Of a DNA stretch of 14,714 nucleotides, positions 5,918 through 13,928 are shown in pieces (position 1 is the stretch's first letter; the number at the start of each line of letters is the position of its first letter). This stretch comes from CAZTDP01 sp964612565. Its GTDB lineage: Bacteria; Patescibacteriota; WWE3; UBA101185; UBA10185. The translations under genes and the position numbers were made by a program. The notes under the pieces are model-generated. The model had not been told where the DNA came from and searched no databases. It saw only the letters and a list, made by a program, of their open reading frames with translations. The stretch lies in the NCBI GenBank assembly GCA_964612565.1, contig CAZTDP010000014.1, positions 1-14,714 on the forward strand, written 5' to 3'.

Positions 5918-7255
5918 CTAGGCTTTCACGCCAGAAAGAAGTTTTGTCAAAAGTTTTTTTGCAGTTTCTGGATCGGCCTTGCCCTTTGTTTCGCGCATAA
6001 TGTTTCCAAGCAAAAACTGAATTGATGCTTCTTTGCCTTTTTTGTAGTCGTCCAAGGCTTTTGGATTGTTTTCAATAACTTTTTTAATTGTGTCGGTCAA
6101 CATACCTTCATCACTAATTTTTTCTCCTTCGCCTTCCAAAGCCTTTTTAATTTCATCAACCGATTTATCCATAAGATCTTTACGATTAATTAAAACATTG
6201 GCGGCTTTGCTACCTTCAACCCCTTCACGTACAAGTTCAAAAAATTTAGAAACGGCAATTTTTCCCATAACCTCTACCAACAATTTTGACTGATCCCTTG
6301 TTAAACTATGGTCATTTTCGAGCTCTCTTCTTATTTTACCGGGGGCATCTTTTAAATTCACTTTTATTTCATTTATGTATTTTTCGTCAAAAACCATTGG
6401 CGGTATATCAGGTTCCGGAAAGTACCTATAATCCGAGGCTTCTTCTTTTGTTCGCTGGGAAACAGTTATGTTTTTAAACTCGTCATATCCGCGGTTTTCC
6501 TGAATAGGAGTTTCGCCTTTTTCTAAAAGCTCACGCTGACGAATTATTTCTGCGTAAACTGCTTTCTCCATGTATTTAAAAGAATTAATGTTTTTAACTT
6601 CAACTTTGTATTTGGGAAGTTCGTTTGTCTCTTCCATTTCTGCAGTTCGAAGCGAAATATTTGCCTCCAACCTCATTTGACCTTTTTCCATATCGGCCTC
6701 AGTAATATCCAAGTAACGTGCAATCACCTGAAGTTTTTTGCAGTAATCAACAGCGTCGTCAACATTTTTAAAACACGGGCGTGTCACAACCTCGATCAAC
6801 GGAAGCCCTGATTTATTATAGTCGATTAAAGTTTTTCCACCTTTATGAAAGGATTTGGCAACATCTTCTTCTAAATGAACTCTTTCTATGTCGGCGCACA
6901 TTCCGGACTCTAGCTCTAAGCACCCGTTTTCGCACAACGGTTGTTTGTACTGACTAATTTGGTAACCCTTTGGAAGATCAGGATAAAAATAGTGTTTTCT
7001 ATCAAATCGTGAATTTTCGTTTAACGTGCATCCAAGTGCCAAACCAAGTTTTTGAGTCTTTTTGACCGCGTCTAAGTTTGGAACTGGAAGCGCGCCGGGT
7101 AATCCGAGGCATACAGGACAGGTATGGGTATTTGGTTCGGCCTGCCAAACATTTGCATCACAGCCGCAAAACATTTTGGTGTCAGTTTTTGGCTCCATGT
7201 GAACTTCAAGTCCTAATACTAATTTATATTTTCCTAGTAGCTCGTTTATTTTCAT
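5918..7255 (-). CDS. gatB: Asp-tRNA(Asn)/Glu-tRNA(Gln) amidotransferase subunit B
   Basis: Kinase and tRNA-binding subunit of GatCAB, which phosphorylates Glu (or Asp) on mischarged tRNA(Gln)/tRNA(Asn) and amidates it with ammonia channelled from GatA. The N-terminal cradle shows GLEVH (15-19), a complete four-cysteine zinc site (C30, C32, C46, C49), TCPVCLGLPGALPVPN (45-60), and the HYFYPDLPKGYQISQYKQP segment (88-106). The C-terminal helical and YqeY-like tail (about 330-445) contacts the tRNA elbow. At 445 residues it is somewhat shorter than the usual 475-480. The ATG overlaps the upstream SDR stop as ATGA, and no Shine-Dalgarno is apparent, so translational coupling is likely. gatB is separated from gatC-gatA by two unrelated genes, yet all five are contiguous and overlapping, consistent with one operon. 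Confidence 0.96.
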   Translation of the reverse strand: MKINELLGKYKLVLGLEVHMEPKTDTKMFCGCDANVWQAEPNTHTCPVCLGLPGALPVPNLDAVKKTQKLGLALGCTLNENSRFDRKHYFYPDLPKGYQISQYKQPLCENGCLELESGMCADIERVHLEEDVAKSFHKGGKTLIDYNKSGLPLIEVVTRPCFKNVDDAVDYCKKLQVIARYLDITEADMEKGQMRLEANISLRTAEMEETNELPKYKVEVKNINSFKYMEKAVYAEIIRQRELLEKGETPIQENRGYDEFKNITVSQRTKEEASDYRYFPEPDIPPMVFDEKYINEIKVNLKDAPGKIRRELENDHSLTRDQSKLLVEVMGKIAVSKFFELVREGVEGSKAANVLINRKDLMDKSVDEIKKALEGEGEKISDEGMLTDTIKKVIENNPKALDDYKKGKEASIQFLLGNIMRETKGKADPETAKKLLTKLLSGVKA

Positions 7256-7965
7256 AAATTGGAGGGCTCGACCACGGCTTGAGTCGGGCCTGCTGTCTTT
7301 CGAAAGATCAACTTTTCAAAAACAATGTTTTCGTTTTTTAGGGCAAAATCAACAATTTCTGCAACTTTTGCGGGTTCCATTGCCTGCGATAAGTCTCTTT
7401 TTGCGCCTGCGCTATCAAACAGCCCCGTGCTCATAAGTCCCGGATAAATTCCGCACACATTTATACCGTATTTCTCAACATCCAGCCTTAAATTGTCTGT
7501 AAAACCTGTTATTGCCCATTTTGATGCAGAGTAAACGCTTCTCTCAGGTTTAGAAATTACACCGTCGATTGACCCGATGTTAATTATTTGTCCGGACTTT
7601 GCCTTTTTCATAAAAGGCAAAACGGCTTTTGTCACGTTCATTGTTCCTACAACATTTACTAAAATAACTCGGGCAATTTCATCATAACCGTTTGCTTCGA
7701 GTTCACCACAAGCATAAACACCGGCGTTATTTATTAAAACGTCGATGTGCCCAAATAATTTGAAAACCTCATCAACAGTTTTTTGTACAGAAGTGGAATC
7801 CGTGATATCACAAAAGATAGCTTTACAACCAAACTCACTGCAAACTTTTGTAATCTCATTTTCTTTATTGGAAATTGCCACAACCTCATAATCAGCGGCA
7901 AGTTTTTTTGTAATTTCCATCCCCAGCCCAGATGTGCCGCCTGTAATTAAAACAACTTTTTTCAT
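7252..7965 (-). CDS. Short-chain dehydrogenase/reductase (SDR)
   Basis: Classical SDR, Rossmann-fold NAD(P)-dependent oxidoreductase of 237 residues. Visible motifs are the cofactor loop TGGTSGLG (8-15), NNAG (79-82), and the catalytic tetrad N104, S132, Y145, K149 (YSASK). Residues after the second strand are ISNKENE, with no acidic residue directly at the strand end, which mildly favours NADP(H). The substrate cannot be inferred; many SDRs of this size act on short alcohols, keto acids or sugars. The gene overlaps the HEPN-like gene upstream and gatB downstream, both by ATGA, so it is translated as part of the gat operon. Nothing links it biochemically to tRNA amidation; it may simply be co-transcribed. 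Confidence 0.9.
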   Translation of the reverse strand: MKKVVLITGGTSGLGMEITKKLAADYEVVAISNKENEITKVCSEFGCKAIFCDITDSTSVQKTVDEVFKLFGHIDVLINNAGVYACGELEANGYDEIARVILVNVVGTMNVTKAVLPFMKKAKSGQIINIGSIDGVISKPERSVYSASKWAITGFTDNLRLDVEKYGINVCGIYPGLMSTGLFDSAGAKRDLSQAMEPAKVAEIVDFALKNENIVFEKLIFRKTAGPTQAVVEPSNL

Positions 7966-8354
7966 ACTCTAACTCCTAAAACTACCAATCCGTTTTGTAA
8001 ATCATCAACCGCCTGTGTAACCATAAAATAAGGCGGTTCAAAACCCGATTCGTGAACAACATTATTTCTAAGCTTGTGCGCTTCCCAAATTTTATTGTAT
8101 GTACTGTAGTCAAATTTTGTTTTTGCGTTTTTTAAACGCTCGCCCATTGTTTCACCCGCCACAACATCACGCAAAGCGTTGTCCAAAGTTTTATCGGCCG
8201 TAATTAGTGCCTGTCGTAATTGAGAAGGTCCTTTTTGATTAAGCAAAACCTTAATATTCGCCCAGTCAGACTTTATTTTATAAACAGTTTCCTGCTTTAC
8301 CGATCCGCCATACGACGAGGATAATCCTCCAAATAAAAAATCAAAAAAACTCAT
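7962..8354 (-). CDS. HEPN-like protein inside the gat operon
   Basis: A 130-residue protein, not assigned to a named family. The N-terminus is short and hydrophobic/aromatic (SFFDFLFGG, 2-10), the rest mainly helical. The C-terminal half contains AHKLRNNVVHESG (92-104), i.e. R96-N97-x3-H101. This matches the R-x4-6-H signature, usually with a polar residue after Arg, of HEPN domains, a helical fold including many RNases and toxin or abortive-infection components but also non-catalytic members. A long helix containing the paired A-D-K-T-L-D-N-A-L-R segment (53-62) precedes it, as in two-helix HEPN cores. Both ends overlap neighbours as ATGA (gatA stop, SDR start), so its synthesis should be coupled to GatA. 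No adjacent MNT-type antitoxin is present. HEPN membership is inference from one motif and helical character; the gene itself is well supported by its tight packing. Confidence 0.6.
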   Translation of the reverse strand: MSFFDFLFGGLSSSYGGSVKQETVYKIKSDWANIKVLLNQKGPSQLRQALITADKTLDNALRDVVAGETMGERLKNAKTKFDYSTYNKIWEAHKLRNNVVHESGFEPPYFMVTQAVDDLQNGLVVLGVRV

Positions 8355-9784
8355 ATAATTTTTGGCCTTTCCAAATTAAAATCTGTTGCTTCTTGATAGC
8401 GTGCGACAGCGCCCAAAATTGCTGACTCCTCGTTCATCTTTCCCATTATCTGAACACCAACAGGCAGTCCCTTGTAGAACCCACACGGTACTGTAACACC
8501 GGGATTTCCCGAAATACAACTTGGTTCATTTAACACATCCATCAGTTCACCGAACATTGGCGAGTTTGAACTTTCACCAACATCTAATGCAACGCAGGGC
8601 ATTGACGGTGCTATGAGCAAATCACATTTTTCAAAAGCTTCGTTGAAACTGTTAATAATTAAAGTTCTTACTTTTTGAGCTTTTGCATAATATGCGTCAT
8701 AGTAACCCGAGCTTAAAGTGTAAGTTCCAAGCATAATTCTTTTTTTAGCTTCAAAACCAAATGCTGTCCGATCATTTCCGTATCTGATTCCGTCCAAACG
8801 CGCCAAATTTGACGAAACCTCACTTCTCTGCAAAATTGTGTAAACCGAAATTGCGTACTTAGGGCTTAGCATGTCGACATCAACAATTTCGGCGCCCAAC
8901 TCTTTAAAAACATCAATTGCCTTATCAACTTTTTCTTTTACTCCATCTTCAAGATCAATCTCAAAGTACGATGCAGGTCTCCCAATTTTTACACCTTTTA
9001 AACTAAACTTAAGAGCCTCGTCAAAATAATTTGAAACAGGCTCGGCTGTTGTTGTTGCGTCCAATGGGTCTTTTCCTGCAATAATTTTTAAAATAAAAGC
9101 GGAGTCAAGTGCTGTTTTTGTAACAGGACCCGGACAGTCGGTTGAGGATGCCATCGCAACAATTCCGTAGCGGCTAACTCGGCCGTACGAAGGTTTTAAA
9201 CCGGTAACTCCGCACCACGACGCAGGGCCTCTAATACTGCCGCCGGTTTCACTTCCTACCGCAAAAGTGCACATATGGGCTGCAACTGCGGCAGCACTAC
9301 CGCCGGACGAGCCGCCCGGAACTTTTGTAATATCCCACGGATTTAAAGTTGTAAAAAAGTCGGATGTTTCAGTTGAGGAACCGTGCGCAAAAGCATCCAT
9401 GTTAGCTTTGCCAATTAAAATTGCACCGGCATCGTTTAATCTTTTGGTAACTGTGGACTCAAAAGGCGGAATGTAACCCTCTAAAACTTTTGACGATGCG
9501 GTGGTTTGAATACCTTTCGTCGAAAAGTTATCTTTTCCAACATATGGAATTCCTAATAACGGTTTAGCTACAAAAGCATTTTCGCCATCTTTGGAAATTA
9601 AAACGTCTGCTTCGTCGGCTTTTTTTAAAGCTTCATCTTTTACAATTGTAATAAAAACCCGAAGTTGTGGATCTAATTTTTCAATCTGTGTAAAACAATC
9701 AGCTAAAAGTTCGCGGCTAGAAAATTTTTTGGATTTTAAACCGTCGAGTGCCTCTATTAAAGTTAGTTCGTTAAGTTTAGGCAC
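8351..9784 (-). CDS. gatA: Asp-tRNA(Asn)/Glu-tRNA(Gln) amidotransferase subunit A
   Basis: Glutaminase subunit of GatCAB, amidase-signature family, 477 residues. It hydrolyses glutamine and passes ammonia to GatB. From the GTG start the Ser-cisSer-Lys triad is K84 (GIPYVGKDNF), S159 (PGGSSGGSAAAVA) and S183 (GSETGGSIRGPAS); the intervals of 75 and 24 residues match S. aureus GatA (K79, S154, S178). The frame extends to a TTG at 9808, but GTG at 9784 is preferred: a GGGAG Shine-Dalgarno lies 9 nt upstream and the protein then begins VPKLNELTLIEAL, a family-typical N-terminus. The start overlaps the gatC stop by 8 bp, and the stop overlaps the HEPN-like start as ATGA. Confidence 0.95.
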   Translation of the reverse strand: MPKLNELTLIEALDGLKSKKFSSRELLADCFTQIEKLDPQLRVFITIVKDEALKKADEADVLISKDGENAFVAKPLLGIPYVGKDNFSTKGIQTTASSKVLEGYIPPFESTVTKRLNDAGAILIGKANMDAFAHGSSTETSDFFTTLNPWDITKVPGGSSGGSAAAVAAHMCTFAVGSETGGSIRGPASWCGVTGLKPSYGRVSRYGIVAMASSTDCPGPVTKTALDSAFILKIIAGKDPLDATTTAEPVSNYFDEALKFSLKGVKIGRPASYFEIDLEDGVKEKVDKAIDVFKELGAEIVDVDMLSPKYAISVYTILQRSEVSSNLARLDGIRYGNDRTAFGFEAKKRIMLGTYTLSSGYYDAYYAKAQKVRTLIINSFNEAFEKCDLLIAPSMPCVALDVGESSNSPMFGELMDVLNEPSCISGNPGVTVPCGFYKGLPVGVQIMGKMNEESAILGAVARYQEATDFNLERPKII

Positions 9785-10079
9785 GATCAAAAACTCCCTT
9801 GGTTGCAATTAATCCGTCTAAAACTTCTTTAGCGTTAGACAACGCTTCTTCTTTTGATATTGTTGCGTTTTGACCCTCTTTTTGCTGAAAAACATTTGTT
9901 AAACCTGTAACCTGAAATGTTTCTTTAATATTTGAAGTATCGAGTTCCTGTAAAACTTTAATATAATCGATTGTTTCGCTTAGTAATTTTGAAAAGCGTT
10001 CTTCATCGCCGGAAATATCTAGCTTGGCGAGAACCGCTATTTTTTTAACATCTTCAATTGAAAGGCTTCGGTCACTCAT
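9777..10079 (-). CDS. gatC: Asp-tRNA(Asn)/Glu-tRNA(Gln) amidotransferase subunit C
   Basis: Small (100-residue) GatC subunit that wraps the GatA-GatB interface and stabilises the complex. The N-terminal helix IEDVKKIAVLAKLDIS (8-23) and the FSKLLSETIDYIKVLQELDT segment (29-48) are typical of the family. Following regions are an extended loop and the C-terminal helix KEEALSNAKEVLDG (76-89). It is the first gene of the gat operon: the ATG at 10079 sits 9 nt after the -10 of a good promoter, with no Shine-Dalgarno. The stop overlaps the gatA GTG start. With gatA and gatB present, this organism probably makes Gln-tRNA(Gln) and/or Asn-tRNA(Asn) by the indirect pathway. Confidence 0.94.
   Translation of the reverse strand: MSDRSLSIEDVKKIAVLAKLDISGDEERFSKLLSETIDYIKVLQELDTSNIKETFQVTGLTNVFQQKEGQNATISKEEALSNAKEVLDGLIATKGVFDRA
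9794..9800 (-). promoter_or_regulatory. Shine-Dalgarno selecting the gatA GTG start
   Basis: Minus-strand AAGGGAG within the end of gatC, 9 nt before GTG at 9784. It lies downstream of the alternative TTG (9808), which therefore cannot use it. Confidence 0.6.
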
Positions 10080-10088
10080 GGTGCTTAC

Positions 10089-10117
10089 ATTTTAGGGGAT
10101 TCATGCCTGTCTTTCAA
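10089..10117 (-). promoter_or_regulatory. Promoter of the gat operon
   Basis: Minus strand: -35 TTGAAA (10112-10117), exactly 17 bp, -10 TAAAAT (10089-10094), in the 41-nt gap between htpX and gatC. The -10 ends 9 nt before the gatC ATG, so the leader would be only 2-3 nt. Confidence 0.65.
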
Positions 10118-10120
10118 TGC

Positions 10121-11020
10121 TCACATTTGCTCAAGTCTTTTTATGCGCTCCTCAACCGGCGGATGAGTTGAAAATAAGCGTGAAGCAATTCCTGAGACAC
10201 CCTCCCTAATAGGGCTGGCAAAGTATAAATGCGCTGTTGCACCATTTGCCGCCTCCAAAACTTCGGTGTCCGAAGATATTTTGCGCAAAGCATCTGCCAA
10301 ACCTTTTGGATAGCGCGTAATCATTGCTCCTGTAGAATCGGCTAAATACTCACGATCGCGGCTTAACGCAAGTTTTATTAATGTAGCCACAATCGGACTT
10401 AAAATAATAAGTACAAGGCCGATTAAAAACAAATAGCCTCCGCCTTCCGAAGAATCGGAACGTCGTCGCCTGCCACCATAAAAGAAACCACGAGTAAACC
10501 AGTCTGATAAAAGTACAATTGTGCCGACCAAAACACTTACAATAGATTCCAATCGGATATCGTAGTTTCCAATGTGAGACATCTCGTGGGCAATAACGCC
10601 CTCAAGCTCGCGTTTTTCAAGTCTGTTAATAATGCCGGTTGTAAAACAAATCACTCCGTGTTGGGGGTCGCGGCCTGTTGCAAACGCGTTCATTGCGCTA
10701 TCTTCAATTACATACACACGAGGTTTGGGAATTCCCGAAGCGATGCTCATGTTTTCAACCAACTTATGCAGATCCGGCGCATCGTCGTACGTAACTTCAC
10801 GAGCTTTTGAAGCAGTTAACACGATTTTGTCCGAATTGTAGTAAGAATAAAAACTTGTAATTCCGGAAATTATTAGCGCTAAACCAATAAATGAATAGCC
10901 ATCTCCTTCAAAAAAGTATTCACCGACAAACCAGCCAATAACCGAAACTACGACTATAAATAAGGCCATAATTATAATGGTTTCCCGCTTGTTTTTGTCG
11001 ATGTTTTGATAGATGTTCAT
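10121..11020 (-). CDS. htpX: HtpX-like membrane zinc metalloprotease (M48)
   Basis: Integral membrane M48B protease of 299 residues that in known bacteria degrades misfolded membrane proteins. Membrane segments are seen at about 13-34, 43-61, 158-180 and 196-218. The zinc site is HEMSH (145-149: H145, H149, catalytic E146) with third ligand E224 in REYLADSTGA (223-232); the active site should face the cytoplasm. Other family segments are NAFATGRDPQHGVICFTTG (111-129) and the C-terminal FSTHPPVEERIKRLEQM (283-299). A polar insert rich in Arg, Ser and Gly (182-195) lies between membrane segments. The start ATG overlaps the upstream NUDIX stop as ATGA, so the two are translationally coupled, and lemA precedes them. 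A lemA-htpX pairing is common in bacteria and supports both calls. Confidence 0.95.
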   Translation of the reverse strand: MNIYQNIDKNKRETIIIMALFIVVVSVIGWFVGEYFFEGDGYSFIGLALIISGITSFYSYYNSDKIVLTASKAREVTYDDAPDLHKLVENMSIASGIPKPRVYVIEDSAMNAFATGRDPQHGVICFTTGIINRLEKRELEGVIAHEMSHIGNYDIRLESIVSVLVGTIVLLSDWFTRGFFYGGRRRRSDSSEGGGYLFLIGLVLIILSPIVATLIKLALSRDREYLADSTGAMITRYPKGLADALRKISSDTEVLEAANGATAHLYFASPIREGVSGIASRLFSTHPPVEERIKRLEQM

Positions 11021-11484
11021 GATTGTTCGTTTTCAGAATCCCGCCAGCCATACTCTGAATAAGTAACGTTATTTAGCGACTCTAATACCATTCGCTTAAT
11101 TATAGGAATAAAGTTCTCCGGCAGAGCATTTATATCAAACCATTTCAGCTCAGAAGCCTTTTCAGGTTCGGCAATTTTAGGCTCACCTTTCCAGTTAGTA
11201 AGCTTAAAAATATGATGGGTAAATTCGTGGCCGGCCACTTTAGGAGAGAGATGCAATAGGTGCATGAATTCAAGTTCTTCCGGCACAACGTCAATATCTA
11301 TTTCTTCCTTAAGCTCGCGAGCCAAAGCAAACCTTAAAGATTCATTCCCATCAGCGTGGCCGCCAACAAGACTAAACCAGTCATCCCGCCAGCCTGTGTT
11401 GTGTCGCCTTTGTAATAAAATTTTGTTGTCTTTTATTATCAAAGCGCTAACAGCAACCCTTAAAGGAAATTCGTGTTTTGTCAT
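11017..11484 (-). CDS. NUDIX hydrolase
   Basis: Single-domain NUDIX pyrophosphohydrolase of 155 residues. The Nudix box spans 42-64: G42, E48, R56, E57, E60, E61 are all in register (G-x5-E-x7-R-E-U-x-E-E), supplying the metal ligands. The glycine usually second-to-last in the box is Asp (D63). The WFSLVGGHADG approach to the box (36-46) and N-terminal VAVSALIIKDNKILLQRR (10-27) are typical of MutT-like/housekeeping members. The substrate (nucleoside triphosphate, nucleotide sugar, or another diphosphate) cannot be told from sequence. It starts 21 nt after the lemA stop and its stop overlaps the htpX start, so it is the middle gene of a lemA-NUDIX-htpX unit. Confidence 0.92.
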   Translation of the reverse strand: MTKHEFPLRVAVSALIIKDNKILLQRRHNTGWRDDWFSLVGGHADGNESLRFALARELKEEIDIDVVPEELEFMHLLHLSPKVAGHEFTHHIFKLTNWKGEPKIAEPEKASELKWFDINALPENFIPIIKRMVLESLNNVTYSEYGWRDSENEQS

Positions 11485-11505
11485 TTTTAAGTTTGGACAG
11501 TTAAA

Positions 11506-12051
11506 TTAATTAAACGAAACTTTAACAGGCTCCCTGTCTTTTTCGTCAACGCCAAAAAATTGCTCTTGGGTAAATCCCATCATTCCTGCAATTAAATTTG
11601 TTGGGAAAACAACAAGCTTTTCGTTAAATTGTCTAACAACGCTGTTGAAGAATTGTCTTGAGTAGGCAACCTTGTCTTCGGTATCGGAAAGTTCTTTTTG
11701 CAAGTTCACAAAACCTTCTTGGGCTTTTAACTCAGGGTAAGCTTCGGCAATGGCAAATAAACCTTTTAATGCCCCCGATAACTGGTCGTTGGCTTTTCCG
11801 GCTTCATCGGCATTTCCGGCGTTCATTAAAGCAGCCCGAGCTTTAGTAACGTTTTCGAACACTTCTTTTTCGTGAGTGGCATAACCTTTAACCGTTTCTA
11901 CCAAATTTGGGATTAAATCCACACGGCGTTTTAACTGAACATCGATCTGACTCCAAGCTTCTTTAATTCTAACTTTTAAAGAGGCAAGGCCGTTATAAAC
12001 GGAAACGAAATACAAAACTGCGGCAACAACTATCGCTAATAGTATCCACAT
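11506..12051 (-). CDS. lemA: LemA family membrane protein
   Basis: LemA-like protein of 181 residues with one N-terminal membrane segment (1-20, MWILLAIVVAAVLYF) and a helical-bundle domain. Family signatures are SLKVRIKEAWSQIDVQLKRR (24-43) with DLIPNLVETVKGYA (45-58), and the AYPELKAQEGFVNLQKEL segment (103-120). The conserved FFNSVVRQFN (138-147) and FP near 153 follow. Molecular function is not established for the family; the domain likely lies outside the cytoplasmic membrane. Start: AAGGAG Shine-Dalgarno (12060-12065) with 8-nt spacing to the ATG, one of the clearest in the window. It heads lemA-NUDIX-htpX. Confidence 0.94.
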   Translation of the reverse strand: MWILLAIVVAAVLYFVSVYNGLASLKVRIKEAWSQIDVQLKRRVDLIPNLVETVKGYATHEKEVFENVTKARAALMNAGNADEAGKANDQLSGALKGLFAIAEAYPELKAQEGFVNLQKELSDTEDKVAYSRQFFNSVVRQFNEKLVVFPTNLIAGMMGFTQEQFFGVDEKDREPVKVSFN

Positions 12052-12093
12052 ATTTATTTCTCCTTAACTAATTACGATATAACCTTAAAAATA

Positions 12094-12155
12094 ACTTAAC
12101 GATTAAGTCTATTATACATCTACGAACAAATTGCGTTTACAGAGCTAAGTGTAAA
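12094..12155 (-). promoter_or_regulatory. lemA promoter region with two inverted repeats
   Basis: Minus-strand TATAAT (12111-12116) preceded by GATG, with no recognisable -35; the expected start is near 12104, giving a leader of about 50 nt that contains the Shine-Dalgarno. Two perfect short dyads flank it: TTTACA-N8-TGTAAA (12136-12155), over the -35 position, and ACTTAA-N3-TTAAGT (12094-12108), over the start site. They may be operators, but such AT-rich dyads also occur by chance. Confidence 0.35.
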
Positions 12156-12167
12156 TTTGAAACATAA

Positions 12168-13922
12168 TTAGTTTCTGATGTTAAGAGCTTTAATAAACTC
12201 TTCGTAAGGCAGGGTGTTAATAATATTATTTGCTCCTGCCCATCCGCGGCGCGCGTTGTAAATTCCGTACTTCATATACTCGTACTGATCGACTGCGTGA
12301 GAATCTGTGCTTATGACAAGTTTAATTCCCCAGCTTAACGCGTCTTTAATTAAATCGTCGGATAAGTCCAAACGATTTGGCTGCGAATTTATTTCCAAAA
12401 TTTTATTGTTATCGCGGGCTGCTCTAAACACTTTTTGCCAATCAGGATCGACGGGGTCACGTTCATTTATTAACCGTCCTGACGGATGGCCAATTATATT
12501 TACGTAAGGATTTTCAATTGCGTTTACCAACCGGCGTGTCGCCGTGTCACGATCTTGCACAAAAGATGTGTGAATTGATGCAACGCAATAATCTAATTGT
12601 TTTAAAATGTCATCCGGCAAGCCTAGTGTCGCGTCAGCTAAAATATTAACTTCGTAGCCAAAAAATACCTTTATTTTATCTTGCTTTTTGTTTATATCAT
12701 CTATGGCCTTACGTTTCTTTTTAATAAGTTCCTCAACTTCTTTTAAACCTCGCGAGGTAACACTTGGAGCATGATCAGAAATTCCCAAGTATCGATGCCC
12801 TCGAGCGATTGCCGCTTCAACCATTTCCTCCAAAGAATTTACTCCATCCGAATCTGTCGTATGTGTATGAACCTCTCCCTTTATGTCGGAAAGCTCAACA
12901 AGTTTAGGAAGTTTATCTGCTAATGCCGCTTCGATTTCATTTGACCCGTTGCGTAATTCGGGCTCAATATACGGAAGTCCTAAAAATTTATAAAAAGAAG
13001 ATTCGTCGGCAAACTTTTTTATTTTATCACCCTGCGTTATGCCGTATTCCGACAACGACATATTCTTTGAAAGAGAAAAGTTACGCAGTAAAATGTTATG
13101 TTGTTTTGAGCCTGTAAAATATTGAAGCATTGAGCCAAATTGTTCCGGGGTAGAAACACGCATATCAACTTGAACATCGCTTTTTAAAACTACGCTGCAT
13201 TTTTTTTCACCTTTAACCAAGACATCTTCTATTTCCGGAAATTTTAGAAAATGCTCTATTGTCTTTTCGGGTTCAGTTGTTGAAATTGGAAAGTCCAAGT
13301 CGCCGATGGTTGCGTTTTTTCTTCTAAAAGAACCGGCGGCTTCAATTCTTTCAACACAATCCAGCTGTTTCATGTAGTCGTAAATGCGTTCCACCACTTG
13401 TTCGGCCTTTGAGTAAAGCATTCGCTGCTTTTCATTTTTAGTCATTTTCATTTGGCCGATTGCATCCAAAATATCTTTTTCGGACTTTACACCAAAGCCC
13501 TCAAGAACCTGAATTTCGTTTTTTTCTGCGTGAGACTTTAATTCTTCAACAGCGGTTTTACGGTCAGTTAATTTAAAAGCCAAAGCTAATTTAAATGCCT
13601 TGCGCGCGCCAACCCCTCTTAAACCTATTAGAGCAAACATTCCATCGGGAAGACCTTCTTTTATATGTTTAAATTCCGAAACACTTCCTGTTTCAAACAG
13701 TTCATTTATATGGGAGTAAATTGACGCACCAACACCGGGAATTTCTTTGAGCCGGTTGTTTTCCCACATGTCATAAATTGAAACGGTTAAATTATCTAAA
13801 ATCGCAATAGCATTTTGATATGCCCGAACTTTAAACACGTTAAAGTTTTTGACATCCATAGCGGCCAGGACCTCTTTTAGTTGAGAAATGACTTCTTTGT
13901 TTGGAAAACGGGTTTTAGGCAT
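12168..13922 (-). CDS. polX: Family X DNA polymerase with PHP domain (PolX)
   Basis: Bacterial PolX of 584 residues, a repair enzyme combining gap-filling polymerase and PHP-domain nuclease activity. The N-terminal 8-kDa-like region has helix-hairpin-helix motifs IPGVG (61-65) and LRGVGARKAF (101-110). The nucleotidyltransferase palm has GSFRR (197-201), catalytic D208 and D210 (GDLD) and third Asp D253 (QVDMRV). The PHP domain has its metal ligands in order: H352 and H354 (VHTHT), D359, H384 (SDHAPS), E424 (GYEVNIL), H451, H479 (GHPSGR), D540 and H542 (STDSHA). No key residue is missing, so both activities are plausible. The ATG at 13922 lies 6 nt after an extended -10, with no Shine-Dalgarno. 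It is separated from lemA by 116 nt. Confidence 0.95.
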   Translation of the reverse strand: MPKTRFPNKEVISQLKEVLAAMDVKNFNVFKVRAYQNAIAILDNLTVSIYDMWENNRLKEIPGVGASIYSHINELFETGSVSEFKHIKEGLPDGMFALIGLRGVGARKAFKLALAFKLTDRKTAVEELKSHAEKNEIQVLEGFGVKSEKDILDAIGQMKMTKNEKQRMLYSKAEQVVERIYDYMKQLDCVERIEAAGSFRRKNATIGDLDFPISTTEPEKTIEHFLKFPEIEDVLVKGEKKCSVVLKSDVQVDMRVSTPEQFGSMLQYFTGSKQHNILLRNFSLSKNMSLSEYGITQGDKIKKFADESSFYKFLGLPYIEPELRNGSNEIEAALADKLPKLVELSDIKGEVHTHTTDSDGVNSLEEMVEAAIARGHRYLGISDHAPSVTSRGLKEVEELIKKKRKAIDDINKKQDKIKVFFGYEVNILADATLGLPDDILKQLDYCVASIHTSFVQDRDTATRRLVNAIENPYVNIIGHPSGRLINERDPVDPDWQKVFRAARDNNKILEINSQPNRLDLSDDLIKDALSWGIKLVISTDSHAVDQYEYMKYGIYNARRGWAGANNIINTLPYEEFIKALNIRN

Positions 13923-13928
13923 ACATTA

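Noticed and set aside
12156..12175. GAAAC/GTTTC dyad at the polX stop codon
   Set aside because: A 5-bp AT-rich stem without a T-run; unlikely to terminate and probably chance.
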